DNA of 64,000 nucleotides. Source: Lagenorhynchus albirostris (lineage: Eukaryota; Chordata; Mammalia; Artiodactyla; Delphinidae). Every line of letters begins with the position of its first letter. Position 1 is the stretch's first letter. The notes beneath the pieces are model-generated. The model was not told the DNA's origin. It saw only the letters and a program-made list of their open reading frames with translations, and made no database searches. The DNA lies in assembly GCF_949774975.1 (NCBI RefSeq), contig NC_083098.1, forward strand, positions 113,493,922-113,557,921. The letters are read 5' to 3'. This document shows, in pieces, positions 1 through 11,898 of the stretch. The position numbers and the translations under genes were made by a program.

Positions 1-929
1 GTTCTGCATTGGACCCCCTGCATTCGGTGCAGCCCAAGGGAAAAGGGAGAGTGTGGCAGCTCATGAGGAGGTGGGAAGGGCCAGGGTTGGAAAGGGAATA
101 CATCACTTAATCCCAGGCACATGGCCCCACAAAACTGCAAAGTAGGCCTAGAGGAAAATGAAACAGTGTGTGTCTTTGCACAACAAAGTATATATCTTCT
201 CCATATAATTCCTCTACAATTCTAAGGGAATATGATTTCCAACCTAGAATCCATTAACTATCAATCAAGTCTAAAAGTAGATTAAAGAGTTATTCAGACA
301 TGAAAGATCTTAAACTTACCATCCTTGTGCAATTTCTCAAGGAACTTATAAAAGATAGTCCAACACAATGAACAACTTAACAAAGAAAAAGAAATCAAAG
401 TGTTTAAAGGAGAAGAATATTGAAGAGAAGCCCTAGACTCAAAGGAAGGGAGATCTCAAGATGATAGGTTTAGAGCAAGTTATCAGGCTTAGAGGGCAAC
501 CAGTATATACAGAACAGAGGGCTTAGGGAGAGATGTATCTGCAACAGAAAATAAAATGGAAAGATTAATAAAGTACTTACACGTATTGATCGGGGATGTT
601 TTTATGGGCAAAGAGTTTGGGAATATATTAGTGATGTTTTTGTGAAAAACTAAGCACACAAATAAAGAGGATCAATATTAATTGTACACAAAGCAAAGAA
701 TTGTGCAAAAAATGTGCAATGATCATAAAATATATGGCTTAGCTATGAATTAAAATGATACACTCATAAGAGGTAAGCACTCAGCACTGGTGTAAGCACA
801 CATTACGATATAGTTACAATGTGGTGGATGGGGGAAGAATATGGGCATGCATGAGGGGGTGTTTAAGAGAGCTAAACCATCACAACTATAAGCTAGTATC
901 AGTAAACACATAGTATTTTAAAAATATAG
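1..929. other. Unique AT-rich DNA, nothing identified
   Basis: No open frame with recognisable homology, no SINE box A/B and no LINE phrase is visible. The first 120 bases are purine-rich and the rest is AT-rich. I see no promoter-like CpG cluster. Confidence 0.5.
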
Positions 930-1345
930 AAGTAATATAATATCACTTACATATGGTATCTAAAATATGACACAAATGAACTTATCTACAAAACAGAAAA
1001 GACACAGACATAGAAAACAGACTAGTGGTTGTCAAGGGGGAAGGGAGGGTGGGGGAGGATTGGATTGGGAGTTTGGGATGGGACTAGCTGGATGCAAACT
1101 ATTACACATAGACTGAATAAACAACAAGATCCTACTGTATAGCACAGGGAACTATATTCAATATCCTGTAATAAACCATAATGGAGAAGAATTTGAAAAA
1201 GAATATATATATATTCTTTTTCAAATATATGTGTATATTCAAATATATATATATATATATATGTCACTTTGCTGTACACCAGAAACTAATACAACATTGT
1301 AAATTAAATATACTTCAATAAAAAATAAACAAAAAAAATACAGAG
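930..1345 (+). mobile_element. L1 LINE 3' end, 5'-truncated
   Basis: The stretch reads like the 3' UTR of an older cetartiodactyl L1. It contains the phrase for a lead-in to ORF2's end (CTACAAAACAGAAA), the G-rich tract at 1035-1062, the motif TGTATAGCACAGGGAACT, and a terminal CACTTTGCTGTACACCAGAA before an A-rich tail at 1318-1340. No coding part remains. Inside it lies an AT expansion and a 36-bp perfect palindrome (separate entry). The family call rests on remembered consensus phrases, and the left edge is approximate. Confidence 0.75.
1191..1226. repeat. 36-bp perfect palindrome
   Basis: The left arm ATTTGAAAAAGAATATAT is followed directly by its exact reverse complement. The symmetry breaks at 1190/1227. 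It sits within L1 3' UTR sequence and is followed by alternating AT to 1262. The ordinary L1 3' UTR has only one GAAAAAGAATATATAT arm here, so the second arm appears to be a local inversion-duplication. Confidence 0.95.
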
Positions 1346-1996
1346 GTAAATATCAGAAGAAACACCGAAAAGAACTGAACTCTGTGACCTCTGAGGAGTA
1401 GAATGTAGGTTTGTTGAGAGGTAGGGAAGAAGCTGCTGGATTTTCTTAGGAGTCTTACAAACCATTGTCATAGGAAGGGAAAGGTATCCCCTATTGCCAA
1501 GTATTTGTCATCTCTGCTTTACATCTGTACAATTTAGGATAAATACAATAAAGATTAACATTGTCATTAAATTGGGAAAGGATATTTGGGAGAAAATTGT
1601 TTGGCTTTGGTAGATTTTATTTATAATTGTGTGAATTAAAGTCAATACCTAATACATGAAATCTAAGAGTGAGAAGTACTGTACTTAATTTATCAGATTA
1701 CTAGATTTCATTTCTAGGATTACTAAAGAGGTTGAAAACTGTATACTATCTACACATAATTAGAGAAATGGTGAGTGGAAACCTTCACAGGCAAATTATG
1801 AAGGACCATGAGAAAAACAGCAAAGGTAAAGGAATTAATGAGAGATGTACAAAGGAAAGTCAATGTAACTTAAGAAAGAGAGCAAAGATAGTCAAAGTCG
1901 AGTGCTCTTAGTAGATATGTTAAAATAATTTAAAACTTGAAGTGAAAGTGATTTAATGATCTATTAAATAAATCAAGTGAAAAATAATATAAATTT
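1346..1996. other. Unique AT-rich DNA, nothing identified
   Basis: No gene, RNA or repeat is recognised on either strand. Open frames are short and without homology. Confidence 0.5.
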
Positions 1997-2155
1997 CCTT
2001 GATTTTTTTTCTTTTTTTGAGTACTCTTTTATTTTGTCAAAAAAAAGGTTACAATCTTCTGTGACTTTCTACATTCACAGAGCAGGTTAACACATGTAGA
2101 TTAAATTAATTCTGTCTTATTAAAATCGGCACTAGGGAATTCCCTTGATTTTTTT
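1997..2155 (-). mobile_element. Short retrocopy with 13-bp target-site duplication
   Basis: CCTTGATTTTTTT occurs at 1997-2009 and again at 2143-2155, flanking about 130 bases. Read on the minus strand, the insert ends in an A-run (complement of 2012-2018), preceded about ten bases upstream by an AATAAA signal (complement of 2028-2033). That is the structure of a reverse-transcribed 3' end of a polyadenylated transcript. Its minus-strand 5' end, GGGAATTCCCTAGTG (complement of 2130-2144), matches the head of cetartiodactyl tRNA SINEs, but the sequence after it is not SINE. I do not recognise the source transcript. Confidence 0.6.
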
Positions 2156-5100
2156 CACTGTGTATTGAAGAGAGAATATCTGGGTGAAGAGCGTGGTGTT
2201 CTTAAGATATAAGAAGTTATAGAAGTTTTAAAAGGAAGAGTTTAAAATTGTACAATGAAGCTATTGAGAGACATGGGCTCTGCACATAGGATTTTATAAA
2301 TTATGGCCTGTTTTGGTCAACCTTTGGCAGACGTATGTACCGTAGAAAGGCAATCATGTTTGTGAATGAAGAGGATGTGGCTAAAGTCACAACACGGGAA
2401 CTAATTAGGATTCTTTTTATCATAGAAGAGCATTGTACGGTAAGGACACCTGAACTTTTGTCTTCCCTTCTAACTAGCTAGACTTTCTCCTTTTGTGTAT
2501 CTAGAAGGGGAGAATAAAGTACTAGATGATGCAGTTCTGTGGCTCTGTAAGAACCCTTTTCAGAAAAGCGAGTTTAGGAAGTGAAGTCATCCATAGCTGA
2601 ATATAGTGAAGACAATGGGGTGAGGGAGGGTGCTGGTAAATGTTAGCATGGCATTGAGTAGAGTAAGAGACTTAGACCAACACTTTGGCCAGGCATCCTG
2701 TGTTTGCTTTGCAATTTTTAGACTTCATTCTTGTCCACTCTGGCCCTTTATCATCTCTTCCATTACCCTCAAACTGAGTTTCCTGACAAAAACTCTTTAC
2801 AATAATGTCAAATACCAGATTTCGATACTTGGCTAATGCTCAGGTTTACCATTTACTATGGTATTGTGTGTCCTGATGAAGAAAATGACTTCACTATATT
2901 CCTTTTAGTTTTCTCACTTGTAAAATGGAAGGTGACTACTCAGCCTTCCTGCATGACAGAGTGTAGTGTTTCTATCCATTGCATCCTCTATTGTAAATGA
3001 TTTCTGTTGTTAAATACCACTGAGGGCCACGGGGGGCCACGGGGCACACCCCTGTAGCCAAGGAAAAAAAAAGTTAGGTCTATTTAGCTTGCTGCAGCAA
3101 AGGGAAAATTCACTCCACAGATCCCCTGGCTTCATCTCAGTGAGAAGAATAAGGAGGGGCATGTTATAGGGCTTGTTTGTGCTGGTTGATGCTCAGGTAG
3201 GGTTAGTTGTGAGAACAAGTCTAGCCATTGGATATCTATGTAATCTTTTTCAGGAGGAACAAAGCACACCTGGGATATCATTGGTGAAAGGCAGCAGTCA
3301 CTCAAAAGGAGAAGATTTTAGTTATCGTGTAGCTGAATGTGGCCTTGTGTGTGTCCTGCTGAAAACATTTTGTTTTCTTGACCTCATTGTATCTCATTGC
3401 AAATAGTATTGATGTTCTTTTAGGAACATGTGGTCACCAGCAGGACTAATTTTCACTTTCTCACTATGTCCTCTGTTCTTTCTATAACTAAACCTATAAA
3501 ATCACTACGATTGTTAATCATCTCTTAGGAGGAAACGGGCACAAAGAGCTGAAGTATCTCACTCATCGTTACAAGGTCAGTGAAGTGTGGAAATACTCTT
3601 CCCACCAATTCAACTCAGTCTCTTGAAAATCTTTTTTTAATCCTAAGGCTTAAGTCATTTACCATCAAACAATGAAACTCTTGCATTCCACTAAGTCAGA
3701 ATTCATTTCTTCTTTTTCTTTACTATCAATTGATACTCCTATGAAATTACCATCTCATAGGACATGAGTATTTATCTCGATGATTAACATTTGCATATTC
3801 TGGATACCAAGATCTAAGTTCCTGAGGTCTGCCTGTCTCTCACCCAGAATTTCCTTTCTCTAGCTGTGAAAGCCTTGAATATCCCCCTAGTTGCAATCCA
3901 CTTCACTTTGTACTTGGACAGAGTTAATGGACAAAAAAAGCTATAAATTATTTCTGATCTCTGGTTTCTTTTCTCAGATCTGGTGTATGTCCTCAAATAA
4001 ATACAACCAGAGCCCTTTCCTGGTGTCCCCTTCCCATGGTATTCACTGATGTCCTCCTATTCAGACTCTCCTTTGGGCTGGCTGAAGCGCTTAGATTACC
4101 CCTTTGCTCTGTTATTTACTGGGATGACCAAGCAGCTATTTTTTGTTGTTTTGTTTCTCCTGTAACACTCTGTTCAACTGTTACTTTATAGTATTTTACT
4201 ACACATAGACATATATAGAAAATAGTAGGATATTAACCCAAAATTTCTAGGCAGGAACAAATAATCCAACAGTGATATTAATAACCCAAATTTTATTGAC
4301 TCATTGCCCCTCACCTCCTGATGCAGGATCTCAGTTCTCAGGCCAAAATCTCTCCCAGTTCTTTCTGGAAATCTAGTGGGGTCATATATACAATAAAGAT
4401 CAACATGCATTTTACTTATATTTGCACACAGCAAATCATCAGAACCTTTTTGTTCAGCACACATATGTTTGGGGATAAATTCATTCAAGCGTTCCCCATT
4501 TCAGTTTTTTACTGATGTTCACTACCAGACACCCACGTAAGGGAGGTGACTTGCCCCCTCCAGAGCTGACAGTAATCTCCAGTAATACACAGAACATTCC
4601 CTAGAGCAGTTCTCTTCAAACTACCTCTGCTGAAGGAAGAGTTTTCTCCCTTAATCTCACACAAAACCAATACATTTGTAAAATACAATAAAAATAAATT
4701 TCTAGAAAAATAGCATATTCTTGAAAGTCACGGCCATGTCAAAGTTTCTGAGTGCCTACTCTCACTCTCTGTACCAATAGTTCATGGACTGGGACCAAAT
4801 GTATAGACCACACTTTGAGTAGCACTGCCCTTGAACTTGGTCTCCCCAATTTGCCACATCTTCACAGGGACAAACTACCCTTCAATTTCAGAAAGAATGC
4901 CTATCATGAAAAAGTCTGTAGAAAGCTCATGTCTCCAAGTCTGTGTTGCACTTTTGTCATCTGGGCCCTAGAAATAGCATGGTCTGTGCCTGAGTCTCAT
5001 CGAGCCCCTTATGAAGAAATCTCATTTCAACTATTTTTCCTTCTACCACAGACTTAGGCCTGGACTCTCAGGCCCAATTGAGAAAAGTTTCCATCCTGTC

Positions 5101-5349
5101 ATTCCTGATTCTTCTGTCTCTCATCTTCCCTTCCTCTGAGACATGTCCCCAAAGGATGAGGCTCCCCTCATTTATAAACTCATGAAAACAGATAACTCAG
5201 AGGCACTGACCCATCAGTTTAGCAGAATTTTGTGTTCAGCTGAGACTCTGTCTTTGTGTTATTCCATTCAATATATGGTAATTCAGGCACTGTGTCAGCC
5301 ATGGTGTGAAAAAGTACAGATCGTGAGTTATTTAGTTATGCTTTCCTAT
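2156..5349. other. Non-coding DNA, no gene recognised
   Basis: Frames of up to about 100 codons exist (for example 4752-5057 plus and 4186-4488 minus) but have no recognisable domain and no splice context that convinces me. A small local duplication of GGGCCACGGGG lies near 3025-3047. The section 2990-3600 has the texture of an old interspersed repeat, but I cannot name it. Confidence 0.45.
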
Positions 5350-5470
5350 GTAGAAAAAAAAATGAATGTGTGCTTTCTAAGGGCCGAGCTCTGTGCTGGG
5401 TGCTTTACCTAGACCAGCTTCATAATCCTCAAGGCAATAATAATTAGTAAAGATGGAACTGTTAGCGCTA
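5350..5470 (-). repeat. MIR SINE relic, antisense
   Basis: The stretch reads as a reversed MIR 3' half: a GAGCTCTGTGCTGGGTGCTTTACC-like phrase near 5384-5409 followed by CATAATCCTCAAGGCAA. It is old and diverged. The identification is by phrase similarity only and the edges are approximate. Confidence 0.45.
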
Positions 5471-8251
5471 GAATAATTTTTATTCCTTAGGAAAACAGGA
5501 AAAAGAGAAAGTAATGAATAAACAAGGTGTGAAAATACCACTTAATAGTTGATGCAAGATTATAGGCTTCTTAACTAGGTGGGGATATATGGACTTGTAC
5601 AGAACAAATTCCTCTATATCAAACACCAGCTTGGAAAAAAAGAATAGTGACATTTATTTTGAGCAATAATATAATATTTATCTGATAGGTCCATCTAATT
5701 CCCTGGCAGTGAGTCAATAATTTGAAAAGGGGGATACATGTTATAAGGAGGTTTGTGACTGTTCCTCCATTCTAGCAATGCACCCCTACTTGTTTGGCCT
5801 ATGACTTTAATTCCACCCACACTCTATTTCAGCTTCTGTATGTCAACTGAGGTTTTGAAGGGGAAGCGTACCAGGAGCCCATGCCTCCAAAGATATTGGT
5901 TCATTATCAATGTCGATTTGCAGCTGTCTTCCATAACAATTGCACACACTTCTGCTGTGATTCTGACCCCAGTTAGTCAATCCTTCTGACTCTGGGTTCT
6001 GGAGATATCAACCAAGCCTTCCTTCTTGTCTAGGTTCTGGCCCTTTGTAGCCAGTATTTCTTCTTTCACTGTCCCTGCCTCCCACTAGTAGTTATATATG
6101 TTTATAGGATTGGTTCCTACTTCCTCTTGCTTGTTTGATCGTAACCATCTGGAATTTGACCAGCTACTGCATATCTACTGGTTTTCCCTGCCCACTGCCC
6201 CTACCCCCTTCAACTAATAGAACCACTTGTTCCTTGTGAAGGAGGGCTTTTCACACAGGTTGGGGTAGGGCTGACACTGCACTATTCACACCACACGCAC
6301 TGTACTTGTTTCAGAAACAGGCCCATGACTCAGGGTGGACCAAGTCCTCAGTGGGACATATTAGTCTGAGCTCTCTGAAGAGTTTCTTTCTTCTGAGGGA
6401 GTTCTTGAGGTAATTGGAGACATTACTTGAACCCCTGGTTCTGTACAATCCTGAAGCCAGTAAGAATGTATTTATGTCAGCATTTTTAAAAAACTAAATT
6501 AGATTAAGATTTTTGTTACTTGCAACCAAAGGGCTTCTTCGGGTTAAATCACTGATCTAACTGAAAACCTGACTGTGATCAAACAGACTCCGGATTTTGT
6601 GTCTCTGTTTAAATCTATGGCACTTCCATGCCCATCATAAGCCAACTGTACTCTTTCTTTTTCCAAAATGCCATGTTCTTCAGCCTTCTGGACCAACTAG
6701 ACCTCTTGTTCTGGATTTTCAGAGGTTAGTTTGTCTTGCTATATAAGATCTGACATAAAAAGATGGTGTAAAGAAAGTCCAAGATACCCTCTACTTTGTA
6801 TATATTAAACAATAGAGTTCCTAATAGAAAACAATGGCCCAATTTAACAGCAGTGTAGTGAATAATAAATTAATTAATTTATAAATACTGATGCCAAGTC
6901 CATTATTAACAACCACTGGAAGAACAGAATCACAGGGATGATGTCAGAAAAGAATTCTTAGGAATAAAATAAATGCAAAAACTCAACATCCACAATCAAT
7001 AAAAAACTGGTTTAGAGTGATGAGAAATAAAGAAAATATAATGGGAATGCAAAAATTGGCTACTATATTTTACATAATTTTTTTTAGGAATAATCTATAT
7101 ATTAAACTTGTAAAGAGGAACTGTAATGCGCTTGTCAATCGACACACTTACTAGGATGCACAATACATGTTTGTTGATCGTTTAGCAAAAAAAGGGGGAG
7201 ATTTATCTTAGAAACATACAGTACTATAAAACAACTTTAATCCTTTGTCTTTTATGCATTAATTATGTTTGCCTTCTACCAACTGGATGTGGGATATCTC
7301 TGTGGAGAGTTTTTTTTTTTTTTTTATTGCTTTATGGAACAGTAAGCCCAAACAATTAAAGGCAGCAACTGAAATCATTCTGGAGGAGATTCAATCGTGT
7401 AGCAGAGATTGTCAATGCTGGTCAAAGGAGATATGACGTTTCAGGGTAAAATACTGCCAAAGGTCAAAATATGGGACCAAAAAAAAAGAGAGATGCAAAA
7501 TTACCCCATATGAGGTTGCTTCCCAAGGGTAAGACGTTTGGAGGATCAAGGTATAAAAGATATTGAAAACCTACAATTTAAGATGGTTAAATATGAGAGG
7601 ATTTTAAACTAGTTAGCAACAGAGGATAAAGAATTAGCTGTGATCAACAAGGTGGTGATCAATTAAGGCTCTTTGGAATAGACCTTATAACATGTAACCC
7701 CCTTTTCAAATTATTGACCATGATTATTTTAAAAATAGGATTAACACTATTATGAAAAAAAATTGCCAGAAAGAATAAAATATGCAATTAAGACACAAAG
7801 TTAAGTATTAAATAATTCAGAAGAAGGGCACTCTTTATTTACAATTACTCTTTAACACTTTAGTTTTGAAATGTATTGTTTGAAAGAACAAAGAGCAGAT
7901 AACTGACCAGGATGCAGATGTAAGACTGATAATGCAAAAACAGAATGAAACACAGGTATTTTAAAGAACAGATAACAGAAAAGTTTTATGTTTTTATAGG
8001 CCACATCAAAAATATACTAATAAAATACATATGTAGATACAAGGAGATAAAGTACGTGAAGCTCTTTGGTAACCAAAGAGCTACATAAATGCAAAGCACT
8101 ATATATTATTGCACTTTGAAGTCCTTGTATTTCAATATGCATGTTCATATAAACAGAATCAGTGTCTTGCTTTGGGTAGTTTCCCCTTTTTTCTCTTCTT
8201 TGGGAGTGCAAGAATGGTATTTGAAAGAAGAATTAAAATGAGAGTTATAAA
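5471..8251. other. Non-coding DNA, no gene recognised
   Basis: AT-rich unique sequence. A T-run of about 18 lies near 7309-7326. No domain-bearing frame, tRNA or named repeat was seen. Confidence 0.45.
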
Positions 8252-8259
8252 TATAGTCC

Positions 8260-8290
<31 letters not shown>

Positions 8291-8477
8291 ATGCGGGCCT
8301 CTCACTGTTGTGGCCTCTCCCATTGCGGAGCACATGCTCCGGACGCGCAGGCTCAGCAGCCATGGCTCATGGGCCCAGCTGCTCCGTGGCATGTGGGATC
8401 CTCCCAGACCGGGATACAATCCCATGTCCCCTGCATCGGCAGGCGGACTCTCAACCACTGCGCCACCAGGGAAGCCC
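8260..8477 (-). mobile_element. CHR-type tRNA SINE
   Basis: The T-run at about 8260-8285 is the reversed A-tail and the element ends at the reversed head (CCACCAGGGAAGCCC). The flanking duplication TATAGTCC occurs at 8252-8259 and 8482-8489. The tRNA-related promoter (box A CGCCACCAGG-type and box B, both reversed) lies at the right end. Long frames across it on both strands are translations of the SINE, not genes. Confidence 0.93.
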
Positions 8478-8489
8478 TTAGTATAGTCC

Positions 8490-9242
8490 ATATTTGACTA
8501 TACATTTTTTAGCAGCACTGTTCAAAAATGGCTAAAAACAAGTAATCAAGAAAGGCTTAGAAGAGAGTAAAAACCTAAAAAAGAAGAAAGTCAGTGAATG
8601 AAAGATGGATATTAGAAAGATTTGCATTATTTCATACCCATTATTGAGTTAAAACCAAAAGTATACATATTATTATTATATAGATTATAGAATGCCTCAG
8701 AAAATGTGGGATTGAATTTCCCAATAATCCATGATCATATACACTAATATCTTTATATACCTCCTGCATTACATAATGGATCCCAGATAATACCTTTTGG
8801 TCCACAGCAGAAGGTGTATTATACTGCACTAAGAACACATACTTTTCAGTTGAGATTTAAATTCTGATAGATCTACCCAAGTTGCAGTACTGATTTGGAA
8901 GTTGAGGTGACTCATTCTATAAAGAATTGTAAACCAGTGATAAAGTATCCAAAAGAGTGGAAAGTGGGAGCAATAGCAAGAGGGTGTAGTGAAACTTCAA
9001 GGTAGTATATTTGAAAAAGCATATTCAATATTACTTATTGTAATTTTTATATATGGTAGATAACGTGGTTTCGTTTTTGTAAGACAAGCTAAAGAAATGA
9101 TGTGAGATTTTTACTTTCACTGAAAGAGCATGTTGAAAGGAAGTGTTTAAATATCTCTTGCAAGCCTACTTTTAGACAGGCATAGTGTTACATGCAGAAG
9201 ATGCAAGATTTAAAAATATAGTATTTCTCTTCCTGGAGCTTC
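8490..9242. other. Unique DNA, nothing identified
   Basis: AT-rich, without recognisable repeat or coding homology on either strand. Confidence 0.45.
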
Positions 9243-9247
9243 TGGGC

Positions 9248-9611
9248 TGTCTTACACTGTTCAGGCTACCATAACAAAATACCATAGACTGGGTGGCTTA
9301 AAAAACAAAAATTTATTTCTCATGGTTCTGGAGGCTGGGAAGTCCATGATCAAGGTTGCAATCCATTGTGCTCCTGGTGAGAGCTTTCTTCCTGGCTTTT
9401 AGGAGACCACCTTCTCTCTGTGTCCTCATATAACTTTTCCTCTCTGGTGTTTCTACCCATAAGGCATTAATCCCACAGGACTAGAGCCCCATTGAAATGA
9501 CCTCATCTAACCTAATTATGTTTCAAAGGTCCCAACTCCAAATACCACCATCATGTTGGGAGTTAGGGCTTCAACATTTGAATTGTGGGGAACACAGATC
9601 AGTCCACAGCA
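9248..9611 (-). mobile_element. MaLR (MLT1-type) solo LTR
   Basis: The 364-bp unit starts TG and ends CA, and is flanked by the exact 5-bp duplication TGGGC at 9243-9247 and 9612-9616, as expected for an ERVL-MaLR LTR. Read on the minus strand, it has the MLT1 signature near its 3' end, AAGCCACCCAGTCTATGG, and an AATAAA-type signal just upstream. No internal sequence is attached, so it is a solo LTR. The subfamily is not asserted. Confidence 0.85.
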
Positions 9612-11095
9612 TGGGCTAAAGAAGATAGAGAATTCACAGATTGGCGAATCTGCTACGTTAATAAATAAAATATTGCAAAAATCTCAGTAGCTCCATGTGC
9701 CTGTTCCCGTCACAATCACACTGCCCATACTAGTGTCTAACGGCATTAATTGGTTTTTAATATTAATTAGTTTTGCCTGTTTTGAAAATTTATATAATGG
9801 AGTTATATAAAACATACTATTTTGTGTCTGGCTTTTCTTCAGTTGCAGTAACAGCCTGAGATTCATCAATATTGTTGGTGTAGCAATATTTCATTTATTT
9901 TCATAGCCTTATAGTAGTCCATTGTGTGAAAATAGCACAGTTTATTTACCCATTTCATTTTTGGTGGTCATTTGTTTTTTCTCACTTTTGACTATTAAAA
10001 TAATATAATTTTATGAGTATTTTTGTATATACGTTTTGGGATGCAGACATGCACTTGTCTGATAGGTGTATACCCAGTTGTGGAAATGCTGGGCCAGAGT
10101 ATACGTATTTAGATTTGCAGATACTACCACACTGATCTCCAGAGTGGTGCTACAAATTTAACCCCCCTACAACAGCATATGACAGTCTCAACTATGCTAC
10201 GTCTTTCCCGATGTATGGTGTTGTTAGTCTAATTCATTGGCCATTCTGGTATGTGTGCAATAGTATCTAATTCTGATTTTAATTTGCATTTCCCTAAATA
10301 CTTTTTAATGCATTTTTGCCAAGTTTTTTATTTGGTTGTCTGGAGATTTTTTTTTTTTCTTATTGATTTTTAGGAGTTCCTCATGTATTCTACCAATACA
10401 CAATTTGTCAGTTACATATGTTGCAAATATGTTCTAGCTCACTGTGGTTTGTTTATCACTCTCTTAACAGTAACTTTAATAAACAGAAATCTTAATTTTA
10501 ATATATTTTAATTATCAATCTTTTCCTTTATGGTTAGGAATAATTGTTTCCTGTTTAAGAAATATTCACCTACACCAAAGCCTTAAATACATTCCATTTG
10601 TTATTTTCTAGGAGCTTCATGCTTTACCTTTTATATAAAAATATAATTTAATCATAATCATAATACAATCCACCTGGAAGTGGTTTTTGTTTATGGTGTG
10701 AGAGAGGGTTAAAATTTACTGTTTTCCCAAAGGGATACCCAGATGAACCAGCATCATTTATTGAATAGACGATCTTCTTCCTATTGCTCTAAAGCCCCTC
10801 CTGTCATGAGGCAAGTGGCTTTACATGTTTTGGTCTTTTTATGGACTCCTTAGTCTATGTCAATGGCCTATTTTTATTTCTACCCATATATCCACGTTGT
10901 CTTAATCACTATGGCTTAATAACAATTCTTACAATCTTGTAGTGTAAGTGTTAAAACTTTGTTCTGCTTCAAGCTTGGCTATTCCTGGCTATTTGCACTT
11001 TCATATAAATTTAGAATCTTGTCGATTTTTACAAAATAAAACTTCTGGAATTTTCATTGGTATTACATCTATGGACCAATTTGGAAAACACTGAC

Positions 11096-11414
11096 TTTTT
11101 TTTTTTTAAGGGAATTCCTTTATTTTTATTATTTATTTATTTATTTGGTTTTGGCTGTGTTGGGTCTTCATTTCTGTGCAAGAGCTTTCTCTAGTTGCGG
11201 CAAGCGGGGGCCACTCTTCATTGCGGTGCATGGGCCTCTCACTATCGCGGCCTCTCTTGTTGCAGAGCACAGGCTCCAGAGGCGCAGGCTCAGTAGTTGT
11301 GGCTCACGGGCCTAGCTGCTCCGTGGCATGTGGGATCTTCCCAGACCAGGGCTCCAACCCGTGTCCCCTGCATTGGCAGGCAGATTCTCAACCACTGCGC
11401 CACCAGGGAAGCCC
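11096..11414 (-). mobile_element. Long CHR-family SINE
   Basis: It is flanked by AACACTGAC at 11087-11095 and 11415-11423. On the minus strand it begins with the GGGCTTCCCTGGTGGCGCAG head and ends in an AAATAAATAAATA-type tail plus an A-run, about 319 bp in all. That is longer than the 200-bp CHR copies elsewhere because it retains the extended 3' half. It is inserted into the antisense L1. A stray GGAATTCCCTT segment interrupts its tail near 11110-11120. Confidence 0.9.
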
Positions 11415-11831
11415 AACACTGACATTTTTATTCATAATATGCCCTTCCTCATACTAAGGCTTTCTTTAATCTTTCAAAAATATTTTGTATTTTTCCATGT
11501 AATATTTTTATACAAATTTTGTGAGATTTTTTATTAGGTATTCAGTGGTTTTTGAGGTTATTGCAAATAATAACAATTTTCTTAATTTCACTTCATAAGT
11601 GTTTGTAGTTGATATATAGAAATACAATTAATTTTGTTTACTGACTTTATATCCAAAGTCCATCTTAAATGTAGATATTAATTCCAATAGTTTCTCCATA
11701 GATTTTTTAGGATTTTCTACATGCATATATATATAATCTGGAAAAGACATTTTTGTTCTTCCTTTTGAATTCTAATTGTTTTTCATATGTTGCACTGGCT
11801 ACAATCTTGAGTACATATTTGAATAGATGTG

Positions 11832-11898
11832 TGAATAGTTATATAAACATAACTACATATTGAATAGTTATATAAACATAACTACAGTTATGTTTATA
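11832..11898. repeat. 29-bp tandem duplication ending in a hairpin
   Basis: A 26-base unit starting TGAATAGTTATATAAACATA occurs at 11832-11857 and 11861-11886. The second copy is followed by an inverted arm: TATAAACATAAC (11871-11882), a 4-base loop, then GTTATGTTTATA (11887-11898), a 12-bp perfect stem. It lies inside the old antisense L1. Confidence 0.9.
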
